Source: Leuctra nigra
Taxonomy: Eukaryota > Arthropoda > Insecta > Plecoptera > Leuctridae
Direction: 5' to 3'
Length of the DNA stretch: 64,000 bases
Assembly (NCBI GenBank): GCA_934045905.1
Contig: OW203767.1
Span: 16,991,073-17,055,072 of the forward strand
A program made the position numbers and the translations under genes. The notes beneath the pieces are model-generated. The model was not told where the DNA came from. It worked only from the letters and a program-made list of their open reading frames with translations, and searched no databases. This document shows, one piece after another, positions 31,007 through 42,365 of the stretch (the first letter of the stretch is position 1; each line of letters opens with the position of its first letter).

Positions 31007-34000
31007 TCAAACAGGGTTCTTCAGTATCCTCTTCTGTCTGAAGTCGTAGACGTGCCTGCAGAAGAAGACCATGTCCGGCGACACGCAGTCACCGGGCTGC
31101 CGGCTCTGGTATGGATAGTCGCCGGCATCGGGCACGACGGGGTTCTTCTCGCGCAAACCGTCCTGCAGGCGCCGGCACAACGCTCGGTATCTATAAACAA
31201 CGTCCTGTCAATATTGTACTCGGTGTTATGACTGGGCGAATTGAAGTTGTGTTCAAGATAATGAAAAATTCAATTCATTCAGTTCAATGAAATAAATTTT
31301 GAGCAATTTCCATTGTTGTGGCACATAATTAATTCTACGATAGAGTTACTTTTTTCATATTCCTCATCTTTTTTTGAAGTGCATTGGGTAGTAGTACTGT
31401 AGTATTAGCATGAGAAAATATTTCCCCTCTTTAGAGCAATGTTCTGATTTTGTCAAACGATCTAATAAAGTCTAACTCGCTCTAATCCCAAACAAAGAAG
31501 CGTTTATCAATCGTTTAAAATATGTACCATTAAAAAAATGTTAAAAATCAAGAATGGAAACACCTTATGAAATATGATAATCATCAAAGATTCTTTTTTC
31601 CCGTTCCTGTCCCGAGTTTCCAAAAATCGTTGCCCATCCACCCCTAAAAAGAGCAGATGAGGTTTGAAATTCAAACCCCTCTGACGCAAATGTAACACGG
31701 TATCGAGTGTCTGCATGTGTCCGCACCTGCAGTACTCGTTGAACGTGAGAACGTAGCACTTGTCCTCGATGCACGCCACGCTGTTGATGTCCTTGTGCTT
31801 TGAGGCGAAGATCTCGTCGCGCATGTCCTCGTCGCGCCTGCCCTGGTCCGTGTGCTCGGGCCGGTAGTACCACAGCAGCGAGACCATCATCTCGCCGTCG
31901 TCGGGGTTCTCCCAGAGCTGCGCGACCTTGGCGACGAACGGGAGGTCGGCCTTGCGCGTGCCGGACTTCAGTAGCACGCAGTCGCGCGGCCGGATGATGT
32001 CGCCCTCCGTGTGGCGCATGCCGGGGTAGCAAAGGCGCTCCACCAAGCTCTCCTCGCTCTGCAAGTTACACATCAATCAACTCTCGAGAAAAAGTGATGC
32101 ATGATCGAATGACAGTACGAAAAAAATACACAAATTATGTGTATAATTTTGTTTGAGGACCAAGTAACAAAATAACAAAGCATAGGTAAACACTTCAAAT
32201 ACACTGCACACGATTTACATTAGCCGTGCAGAATATTCAATATCCAAATCCAATGGCTTATGATATAAGTCACTTACAAAATTTAAATTCAAAGTGAATA
32301 CTACTATTTAAATTGGGTATGTATTCCCAAATCTCACTTTTGCATCAGATTTAGATCAGCTTTATCCTTAGGTAAAATTATCACATTCTACTTGGGTATT
32401 TAAATTTGAGAAGCTAGGGGAGAACTGTTAACGACTGAAAGTAGCAAGGGCCTTCCAAATCTGATCTCTGGTGGATAAAGGTGGTCACATAGTCCTAACC
32501 AACTCATACAAGAGGCATCTTCCAGACTTGAACTGAGTCTTCCGATAAAAATAAGTGAATTGCATAAGTTTGGGACGATATATGCCAATGTATTACTTAC
32601 ATTGAGATGAACTTTGGCTTGAAATGGCTCTCCGTCCCAGCACCATCCATTAGACCACTTTGGCCGCAAGACGTTGGCTCTCTTCAGCACTGGGGACTGA
32701 CACAGAGCCAGCTCCAATCCGAGTGTGATTCCGTTCTTGCCGTTCTTCTTGGTAGTCGGAGACACTTTACACTTCTGCAGCGGCGCTTCGGTGTCCATGG
32801 GCAAGTCGGCTTGCAGGCCGTGACTACGTAGCATGTGGCTCGCAGAGTTGCGACGACAATTGACCTTGACTGACGGAGACTTCTTCGCCGGCTCCGGCAA
32901 ACTCACACGACTCTTGCTTGGCTTTCGCGGCTTCACAACGGCAGGAGTATTCATGATCGTTTTAAGAGTCGGCTTTAATTTCGGACCAGATTTAACTACC
33001 GTTTTAGGAACAGATTTCAAGGAAGTTTTCTGAACAGTTTTCACAGTTGTTTGCGTGATCACATTTTCGTCAGTACACTTGATTGGTGGAACACTAATTG
33101 TCTGGATATTTTGAATACTACGCTGCAATTGCATGATCTCGATTGACTTCCGAACAGCCTTGACGTTCTTGGCTTTTGTTTCTTTCTTCACTGGGCACAA
33201 CTTTGGTCTTGCCTTTGGTTCTTTCGCTCGGGCCTTTGCAGGCTTTCCCTTAGCAGGCAGCGGCACAGGTTCGAGATTCTCCGTCAGATCTTCAGCGCTG
33301 CTAGACTTTCTCTTCTTGGCGTTCTGCTTGGAAATATGCAGGCTACAGCTGTTTGCCGTCGACAGCGGCTGATTCTTACACTTCACTTTGAGCGAAGGTA
33401 ACTCGACGTTTTCAACGCTGCCCACGTCTCCCGACTGATTTGACTTTGTAGACATCTTTTTGGGGGCAGCGACGTTTCGTCTCTTTGGTTTCTGAGCCGC
33501 GGCGTCTTCCGTCTTGGCTTTCCTTTTCCTAACTTTGGCTTCCACTTGGTTTTCCACTACCACTGCCACTTTCGTCTCCACCGGAGTGAAGACACTATCA
33601 CACGTGAGTGCTTGTTCCTTGTTCCCTACGTTTACTGTCCCATTCAGCGTTGGCTCGAGCTTGGCGCTCGGCTGCTGATGTATCGTCAACAGGCCGACGT
33701 TGACGACTCTGCTTTCCGACGATGCGACTTCGTGCGGCGACGGCGTGGGATGCATTCCCGCGCTGCCTCGCGCCGGGCTGGGCGGCCCGAGCGCGTGGGG
33801 TGGCTCAGAAGGGAGAGCCAACGCCACAGGTGGAAGGTACATCGCAGCAGATGGGTCTGGCCTCTTACCCTCACCAGTAAGAGGCCCAGTATGGACGTTT
33901 TTTGGACACGACTGCATTGGACAAGGACATCCTTGATAGGCAGTATCTGTGAAACAAGAGATGCAATGTTAGAAGTCTGGAGATGATCATCAATAATCAT

Positions 34001-36999
34001 AATACAGTGGATATGTACAAAAATAAACACTTCAACCATAGCTGGATTTATGTTTCATCTATTCAAAGTTATGACTGTGCTGGAAATTAGCTTGGTAACT
34101 CATTTGTTGAATGATTTGTGTAATTTTGTCTCACACTTGCAGCATGCTATTTTGATGATAGCAAAATGAGTAATGACACATGAATCTGCTTCCAGAAACT
34201 GTTGTTTGATATCAACAATGCAAGGTAAATCCATGTATTTTTGTTAAGTGAGTAATAATCTTCGTAATAAAGAGTTCTCCAGAGCCTACAATTAATTGCC
34301 CCTAGGTAACCATTACAGCTATCAAATATTGCCAAAAAAGAACAGTCATTCTCATCTCATCAGAATCTATTCTCATCGTGCCATCAAGATGTTGGTAGCA
34401 ATGAGATATTACAACTTAATATTTTAATATTGGTATTAGAATATTTCACCCTTTCTCATACGAAAATAAGATTAAGTAATGTAGCTTTTTCTCATTGTAC
34501 ATACTGGATTGACATTAGATTCATATCATGTCATTGTTCTGAAAACAGATGTGTAAAACCTATCAACTGTTCTCTGTACTGTCTGTGTGTATTATCATGC
34601 CAATGAGTGTGCACTGATGTCCTCACCTATGTACTGCAGACTCCTCGTGGGTGGTGAGTGTGAGTAGCAGGGGGGCGCGGGGGGCGGATATCCGGGGTAG
34701 TACGGCGGCGCTGGGGGCGGGGGGTAGGGGTCTACCATGGGGGCAGTGGGAGGGTAGCCGTCGGCCGACGGTGTCTGGTAGCCACTGGTGGAGGCTGTCG
34801 GAACCACTTGGCGGCTGGCGGGAGGCTCGGTGGGAGCGGCATAGAGCTGCTCTTGAGGGTAGTACTGGCTCGGGTGTGGGGCGTACCTAGGACAAGATAC
34901 TCGGTTAAACACATTGCGGGGCTGAGAAGAATACAGCAGAGAAGAAATGTAAACATTTCATCATACAGCCAAGACATACAAGTTTTTATTGACATCGTTT
35001 GCTTTGCCAGAGTGACAAGTAAATCAATTATTTTTAAATATGGGGACAGGCAGAGTTGACTTTACTGTGGCATATCCAGAGATAGATTCTGAGTCAACAG
35101 CTATCTATAATGTAGGTACAATAAGTCAAGATTACAATAATGTAGTATCATTTGGGTTCTGCAGGAAAATTTGTTGAATTTATCTCCCTATGCCTTTTGT
35201 TTTATTGTCTCAAAAAATTAAAGGGTACAGGAAAAGTTCCTTTTTCACATTTAAAAATACAAAAATTATTGTTCCTTATTTCTACAATAATTGACGAATA
35301 AAATATTTTTCTGAATGAAATAATTATATTGAATTTGAACCACATGACTGTTGTAGTACCTTCTTGTGTACGTGACCGGGGGCTGTGCGTATGTCTTGGG
35401 ATGGTAGTACGGTGGGTAGCACAATTCCTGCGCGTGGTAGTGGTGTGCAGGCGGCGCCACGCTCTGCACCGGCGCAGCGTAGTACTGCTGAGGCGCGTAC
35501 TGAACGTACGGGTACTGGTGGTGCACGTGCGGCGGCGCAGACGGCGGCAGCGCGTAGCCGCTTGGGTAGCGGTACACTGGCGGCGCGTTTCTAGCGGCAA
35601 CAAGAACAACAGTATTAGATAGGGTTGCCGAAGAAATGTGCATCGATCATTTTGGGCTGGATCAAAGTCATTCATTCAATGCCAATTATTTCAAATCTTC
35701 AGTCACTAAATAATACGTTTTTAGAGCTGTCTTTCCTGATGGTTAAAATAAAAATGTATAGTGTACAAAAAAGCAGAAACACTGAAATCTTTAAAAATAC
35801 ATAATTTTCATGAATATACATTTTAGTATTGCTGATTACCCTATGTAGGAAAATCGGTCAATGCATATTTCTGCTTTAGAATGACACTAGACACTATGAG
35901 CTTAGAAGTAGTTTGATCATAATGATTAGTCAAAAAAAATGTTGCCTCCTAATTTCGGTTTCCTAATATTTTATTCTTAATTAGGAAACATTATTTTATT
36001 TTTGATGAAAATACCTAATAAATGTAATAACAGAAATAGTTATGTCATCAACATACTTAGGAAGTAAATCAACAATATTTCATAGGTGTGCATACTAAGG
36101 TAGGTTAGTCGAATTTTACCACGAAAGAAACCATGGAAAGTTATCAAAACACATAAAATCGAGTCCATTAAATTACCATAATAATCTGTGACAACTGCCT
36201 TTGTGTTGCATATTGGTGGCCTTGTATACATATTGCACACACGACTTATCTAATGTAGTCAGTCATTGGATTGCTACCCTCGCCAGTATGTCATTCGTTT
36301 CGCAGAAACATCTGTCCAATTTCCAGATAAGCCCCAACTAACGTAAACCAATAACAAAATAATTGTTTCTTTGTTTTACATTCACTAATCACTAGTTGAC
36401 GACATTGAGCCTACATCTTCGCATGTGCAGTACATTTTAACAAGTTACTCGTAACAATGCCCGTAGGAACAATGAACAAATTATATGACATCGATGACTC
36501 ATTGTTAGAGCTACATTGCCCTAATCCATGTTTTGCCCTAGAAAGTGCATTTTCGACTATAAATATCTGGAGGTCTTCATTATATCCCTCTCGTTAGCTG
36601 TGCTAAAATCATTACCAAAGAGAGGATATCTTTGTCGAAGATGTTGGGAAACCGGCTCATAAGAACCTAATAAATTTGAGTGAGGAATGAAATGGAAAAC
36701 GAAGTACTATATTCTAAAATAAATTGAAAAGTTGTAAGTTGGTTAGAGTGGTATTTACCCGCTAGCTTGAGGTACGTGTCCGGGCGCGAAGCCAGGGGTG
36801 TTGCACGAGGTCGCCGTGATGACGACGTCGTTGTCCGACGACTCGTCGCCTCCGCGCGACGTCGAGGCGGAGGCCGGCGGCGGCGGCGCGGTGCCCTGGA
36901 CCGGCGGCGTCAGCGTGGGCGACGCCTCCAGCGGCGGCAGCGTCGATGGCTTGTGGTGGTGGTGGGCGCTGATCAGAGGGCCGGCCGGCTGGTAGTAAC
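31007..36999 (-). CDS. BAHD1: BAHD1/winged eye-type chromatin repressor, C-terminal BAH domain (six 3' exons)
   Basis: Exons: 36999-36759, 35590-35360, 34886-34627, 33946-32601, 32058-31727 and 31190-31007 (stop TGA). Phases (1, 2, 2, 1, 0, 2) match at every junction, giving about 863 residues without the missing start. The first three exons are Pro/Tyr/Ala-rich and low-complexity. The 449-codon exon is Lys/Ser-rich and basic, with nuclear-localisation-like KKRK clusters. The last two exons form a BAH domain: VLLKSGTRK, AQLWENPDDGEMM, SLLWYYRPEH, SVACIEDKCYVLTF and the terminal CRHVYDF...ILKNPV. This closely follows human BAHD1, whose BAH domain reads H3K27me3 and supports heterochromatic silencing; the fly relative is winged eye. 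The acceptor of the 36999 exon follows a 30-bp minisatellite. A start codon and promoter were not found. Confidence 0.85.
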
Positions 37000-37020
37000 C
37001 TGCACAAGAGACAAGAACAA

Positions 37021-37800
37021 CGTTAATCACTGGAGGCGACACAGGGACGACGTCAAGCACTGGAGATGATACCGGGACGACGTCAAGCACTGGAGGCGAC
37101 ACAGGGACGACGTCAAGCACTGGAGGCAAAACGGGGACAACGTCAAGCACTGGAGATGACACAGGGACGACGTCAAGCACTGGAGGCAATACGGGGACGA
37201 CGTCAAGCACTGGGGACGACACAGGGACGACGTCAAGCACTGGGGACGATACAGGGACGACGTCAAGCACTGGGGACGACACAGGGACGACGTCAAGCAC
37301 TGGGGACGACACAGGGACGACGTCAAGCACTGGGGACGACACAGGGACGACGTCAAGCACTGGGGACGACACAGGGACGACGTCAAGCACTGGGGACGAC
37401 ACAGGGACGACGTTAATCACTGGAGGCGACACAGGGACGACGTCAAGCACTGGAGGCAATACGGGGACAACGTCAAGCACTGGAGATGACACAGGGACGA
37501 CGTCAAGCACTGGAGGCAATACGGGGACGCCGTCAAGCACTGGAGATGACACAGGGACGACGTCAAGCACTGGAGATGACACAGGGACGACGTCAAGCAC
37601 TGACTGGAGGCGACACAGGGACAACGTCAAGCAGTGGGGACGACATAGGGACGACGTCAAGCACTGGGTACGACACAGGGACAACGTCAAGCACTGGAGA
37701 CGACACAGGGACGACGTCAAGCACTGGGGACGACACAGGGACGACGTCAAGCACTGACTGGAGGCGACACAGGGACGCCGTCAAGCACTGGGGACGCAGT
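37021..37800. repeat. 30-bp minisatellite, about 26 units, in the BAHD1-like intron
   Basis: The unit is CGTCAAGCACTGGGGACGAC plus ACAGGGACGA, in register from 37021 to about 37600, then with 3-bp insertions (GACT) in later units. Variation is mostly GGGGACGAC versus GGAGGCGAC or GGAGATGAC. Since 30 is a multiple of three, frames stay open on both strands, but the array lies immediately upstream of a good splice acceptor (TTGTGCAG at 37000) and is best read as intronic. Confidence 0.9.
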
Positions 37801-37937
37801 GGTACTATTGAAAAGTCTTGGTAAAAGATTAAAAACATCGGGAAATAATCAATCATGAATATCACAAAATAATGATCATGACAAATAATCATAATGATAA
37901 TCATTATCATCAGGGACGATTTGTCTAGAAATGCTAG

Positions 37938-38187
37938 TTTTTTGTCTGGGGCTTAACGTCGCACTGTTCTGCAGCTAGGCAAATGGCGACGGATGAATGA
38001 TTATGATGATGATTGGGAGATGATGGTGAAGAGTAGTAAGGATGGAAGGTGGGAAGTAGGCGGTCGTGGCCTATTAGTAGGGTACCTTCCCAGCATTTGC
38101 CTATCGATCGACTGAGGGAAAACCACGAAAAAACCCCAGTCAGGAAGGACGGCCGCGGGAATCGAACCTGGGGGCGGGAGCAAACGT
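37938..38187 (-). mobile_element. tRNA-derived SINE family D, copy 1
   Basis: Read on the minus strand it begins with a pol III B box (GGTTCGATTCCCGCGGCCG), passes through TGGTTTTCCCTCAGTCGATC and GGTACCCTACTAATAGGCCA, and ends in GACGTTAAGCCCCAGACAAA. Related copies lie near 48613-48765, 53540-53705 and 62125-62225. The A box is degraded. Confidence 0.6.
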
Positions 38188-38306
38188 TCAAATCAACTTA
38201 TGCGACATCGAAGTTGCGTAATCGACATATTAATGTACGAATTCAATTCGAGAAGACAAATTGACGGACACATGTCAAACCCAGTAGTAAATAATGATGG
38301 AGAAAG

Positions 38307-38519
38307 ACACTTGGCACAACTAAAATTGATCATTCAATAAATCTGATTGACTTAAAAATTTTTAGATCGCACCATCAGAAGTCAAGTCCAAGCGATCTCC
38401 TTGTCTCACTCTAGTAGGTGACCTCACATTTCAATGATAATAACAAGCTTTGATTGGTATTGAAAATGACCAGCATTCATTCAAATTTGTTCATCGATCA
38501 ATTTTTGTTGTGCTGAGTG
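38307..38519. mobile_element. MITE family A, copy 2
   Basis: Same interior as the copy at 3277-3490 (GATCGCACCATCAGA, TAGTAGGTGACCTCACATTT), with ends ACACTTGGCACAAC and GTTGTGCTGAGTG. Confidence 0.85.
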
Positions 38520-38934
38520 ATTGGTGACATGTCAAGGAATGTGCGAGATCTATGTGCTTAATCAATGAACAGCGATAACATCAAGTTCCACTGCACATCC
38601 AGTTTCTTACTGCACAATATCAATCATGAATTCAACAGATAACCACTCAGTTTCCAGAATCACAAGAAGTAACCGATCATTTGCTGCACGCCGCCATTTT
38701 GATTCAATTACATAGCAAACTCACCGAAAAACATATGAAAGTGTTTCATAGAAGCCAAAGAGTAAGAAGTGCAATTGAAGAGAGTAATAAAAGAATACAC
38801 AAACGTGTCTATCTTTGCTGTCATCGCAACGTATGGAATGTCAGCGCCTCCATATTCAATGTTTCTGCGGATTTATGACGGCTGTTCGATCGGCTCTCTC
38901 TGCGCGCGAGTGTAAACGACCTCTGCCTGACGCC

Positions 38935-39010
38935 TGTCACTGACGTGGACGGCAAGAGGGTGACAACTGATCTGTCACTGACGTGGACGGCAAGAGGGTG
39001 ACAACTGATC
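38935..39010. repeat. Exact 38-bp tandem duplication
   Basis: The unit TGTCACTGACGTGGACGGCA plus 18 bases occurs twice in a row, at 38935-38972 and 38973-39010, with no difference. It is a recent duplication. Confidence 0.9.
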
Positions 39011-39479
39011 TGCCAGGAGTCATGGAGCAGATTGCCGATGTCAGTTATCAAGGGAACATGCAGAGGCACAGAACTCTGGTCGAAACACAAGCCAGTAATG
39101 GCGGTGGAGGTGCCGGCTTTTAACTTCATTGTTCCACGAGAGCTGGGGAAGAGAATCTACATAAGAAGGTTTCATATCTTAAGGATATTTACACGTTTTC
39201 ACAGTTTTTAAATGTCCTAAGCAAAAAGTTAAACTACTTATTCAGATTTACCTGACCTCAAAGTGAAATTTGAAACACAATTTTTACCCATGTAGTTCTT
39301 CATCCCCCTTCTCCCGACGTATAAAAAAACAATCTCTCTCTATTATAAAATTATAATACTTCGGTATTTTATGCGTGATGGCAAAATGACTAGATACAAG
39401 GGAAAGATGAATGGTTATTAACTTATTCCTATTGTCCGGAGAGTAACGGAAATCACGTAGCCTCCAAATCATGTTCGTC

Positions 39480-39850
39480 ATCGACCCGTCCCGAACCAGG
39501 ACCTCTCGCCGTGTCAAGATGGCTGCCGTCCACGTGAACCAAAGTGACACTCTACGTACGCGGGTTCGGGGTTCGAATCCCGGCGAGGTCGCGCGGGGGA
39601 TAAATCGCCATTTCGAACGCGGATAGAGCAACGCACGAGGCGATTTCCGGGTCACGTGACGCGATTCAGCGGAGAGGAAACTGGTTTCCACGCGAAACCG
39701 CTCGGCCGCGAAGTGTTCGGCAATGTTCGGCCGCGCTCGGCCCGCCCGCTCGGCTCGCCCCGCGATTACCATATTTGCGTATGCTCGCGCGACTCTCCCG
39801 GCGTGATTCGGGCGATAAGTGAGATCAATTGATTAGCGATGATTGGCGCA
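39480..39850. other. CpG-rich island with a tRNA-like B box
   Basis: This stretch is clearly more GC- and CpG-rich than its surroundings. GGGGTTCGAATCCCGG at about 39567 is a consensus pol III B box, so part may be SINE-derived. No gene is evident. It directly precedes the TATA-like site at 39854. Confidence 0.4.
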
Positions 39851-39851
39851 T

Positions 39852-39905
39852 CGTATATATATACGCGCGGGGGTAAAAAGACGCCGCCGAACAGAACAGT
39901 CGAGC
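39852..39905 (+). promoter_or_regulatory. Candidate TATA core promoter
   Basis: GTATATATATA (about 39853-39863) is followed about 35 bp later by ACAGTCGAG, close to an arthropod initiator. The upstream side is CpG-rich. No coding region follows that I recognise, so the transcript, if any, may be non-coding or belong to an exon I missed. The chance of a false match is real. Confidence 0.3.
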
Positions 39906-40961
39906 ACTTGTTGAGCGATTATCAGAGTTATCTCGCGGAATATCTCGCGGAGCACGAGAGAATTATGACAAACTTAGCGACTTTCTGGATATCTTCCAGA
40001 GAAACGAAAAAGAAAGAAAAGAAACGCATAATTCCAGAGAAGTTTTCAGAGACTTAACCTCACTTACCCGAGGGTTCAGAAAAGAAAAACTGTTGTCAAA
40101 GAAATTTCAACAAACATGATAAACAAGGCCAGAAGGAAATGCATCAGAACTGTAAATGCTAACATCAAATAAAAGAGTCAGTAGATAACAACATAACAGC
40201 TTGTAAACATTGATCGACAAGTTCATATAGATAATTTAGAACACGCAATCTATCATCCGATTGTAAATGTCAAGTTTACTCCAGTTTTACGCGCTCCGTC
40301 ATCATCAGCCTGGCTATCTCCTCTGTAATGAAAACAAAGGCCACACTTTACGTCCGTTTCTCGGAAACTGCAAATTAGAATACCACATTACACACAAGCA
40401 AACAACACTTCTGTCGCAAATCCCCGCCGTCCGTCACTCATTGTGCACTAATTGTGCGGACAAGAGTGCAGCAGGAATGTTGCAACCATTGGATGCATTC
40501 CATGGCCAGTATACGTGTGATGTCGCTTGGTAGATAGAAAGGCGGCGTAGAGAGAGACTTTTATCGAGCATATTAAAATACAGAAAGTGTGCCACACACA
40601 CACTGGCAACGGAGAGAATGTATCCTCGGATTATTGACTTGTATAATAACACGGTTTTATTTGTCTTGACGGCTGTTGGGGATTGATCTATGTTATTTGT
40701 ACCGTAAGTAAATGGTAATTGAGACAAGTTATATGTAAAACTGTGATTTCAATAAGTCTACATTGGCGACTACTCCCAATGATCTACATTTATTTGCGAT
40801 TTATTAACTCGGGTGGCCTTATAATTATTCAGTTTTCCTTCCTGCTATGCGTTAGTTTATACAAAGCTCGTAACGAAATGTCATGGTAAATTATCATGCA
40901 TGTTCGGTTTGAAAAATGGTTTCCAATTTGAATTTAATTTTACGCCACTAACAGATTGAAT

Positions 40962-41403
40962 AGATTAGATTAATAGTGTTTAACGGCGCGTCAACGACGA
41001 GGTTATATTGCGCACATTAATTATTTTACTTTAAACTTTGTTGAATTAAGTGGAGGACATAGGAAGGGGGTTGACCTAACGGGCCCGATCCGGGGGAGTC
41101 CAGCACTGGTGGGAAGGCCAGGCCGGAATGGGGACGGACCGGGGGGTGTAAGGATTCGGGCCGGCGGAACCCGATTTCAGGGGGATCACCATCTCGAGGG
41201 GGAAGGCCGGCCCGATGGGGACCGCAAATTCAAGGGAGGACATGGTTAGGCCAACCCTGGCTGCTCTTTGTCTGGACCTCACCACTGACCTGTCCGGCAT
41301 GGGTAGCCCTTACACATGAGCATATGCTCGCCGGCGTAGCTGCAATGGATCGTTGGCCAACACAAACCCCACCACCACGATAAGGTGGCAGCCGTCGGGG
41401 GGT
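40962..41403 (-). mobile_element. GC-rich retroposon (SINE-like), copy 2, with 12-bp TSD
   Basis: An inverted copy of the element at 26112-26570. An exact 12-bp duplication AACAGATTGAAT flanks it (40950-40961 and 41404-41415). The tail on this strand is AGATTAGATTAA next to the left duplication. The GC-rich body, the CCATGCCGGACAGGTCAG word and the head CGACGGCTGCCACC are all present. Confidence 0.9.
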
Positions 41404-41597
41404 AACAGATTGAATGTACAGAATATGATAACTAACAAACAAACATGTGTTATCTAAATAACACCTGTAATGTTAGACAAACATGCACCAAACGCGTATT
41501 TGTGTCCGTGGGAGTATACAAGAAACTACAAAAATGTTTCAATCGTCATGTTGTTTTAGTCCTTAAATATGTAATATGTTATTGAATTATTGTTTCA

Positions 41598-41751
41598 CTG
41601 AGGGCCGGTCTTTCAATAGTCACCTAAACCAGCAGTTAAGTTATAATCGGTCATTCGAGGATTGTCATTGTTGGTTGCCATGGGAATATAGTCCTAATTG
41701 AGTGTTTAAAAGTTAGCAAGGCATTAAAAGACCGGCCCTTAGTTGTCCTGT
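41598..41751. mobile_element. About 154-bp MITE with GGGCCGGTC ends
   Basis: It starts CTGAGGGCCGGTCTTTCAAT and ends ATTAAAAGACCGGCCCTTAG, inverted with three mismatches over about 20 bp. The short body is not coding. No target duplication could be set with confidence. Confidence 0.75.
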
Positions 41752-42284
41752 TATGCTAAGTTTAATCAGGAGTCTCATTCCTTGAATTCAGGGATTCATG
41801 CAACTTATGTTTTATGCCGCTTGTTTTCTCCTATAGATATCTTACACCTTTCAACTCAAGAAATGCTGTTGAACGTGTTTTATTGATTGAATATTTACAT
41901 TTATTATAATTCAATACTCTTCAATAAAGTTTATTACGCCAAGAAGTTGACTGCAATAAAATGCCTATAAAACTAACTGTTTAACTTGAGTATAATACGC
42001 AGAATGTCTCAATGAATATCTGAACAAGCAAGTGGATTCAAGGCTTTTAGCATTAAGTATCACTCTGCCAAAAGACACAATCAACGCTGTATCATATTAT
42101 TATTATTATTATTCCGTCGCTGAGATCGAATAAGTTGAATAAAACCAGGAGTTTCATGAATAAAACCAATTAGGCTCAAGAACGCATATTATTCAGTGAC
42201 CATATAATGCATAGAAATGAAATATACCTAAACGTCAAAGTCTAGTACTTTTACAAGAAGATAACGATGAGGGATGTGCGATGT

Positions 42285-42365
42285 GATATTCGGCCCAACC
42301 GGGGTTCGAATCCAGGATCCCTCACTTGCCGGACGAGAGCTTTACCAACTGAGCCACCCGGCCCA
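42285..42365 (-). repeat. tRNA-like sequence (SINE head or tRNA pseudogene)
   Basis: On the minus strand GGCCGGGTGGCTCAGTTGGT gives an A-box/D-arm, and TGGATTCGAACCCC a B-box/T-arm, about 45 bp apart. The acceptor arm does not pair properly and the anticodon region is abnormal, so it is not a functional tRNA gene. Confidence 0.5.

Noticed and set aside
31565..32032. Arg-rich frame overlapping the BAH exon on the same strand
   Set aside because: It is an out-of-phase shadow of the GC-rich BAHD1 exon; only the other phase gives the conserved BAH motifs.
37066..37824. Plus-strand Arg/Gln- and Thr/Ser-rich repeat proteins over the minisatellite
   Set aside because: The frames are a by-product of a 30-bp period without stops; there is no promoter, start context or splice support.
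38821..39129. A 102-residue minus-strand frame upstream of the BAHD1-like exons as a candidate first exon
   Set aside because: It includes an exact 38-bp tandem duplication, lacks a phase-1 donor leading to the acceptor at 37000, and shows no BAHD1-like sequence.
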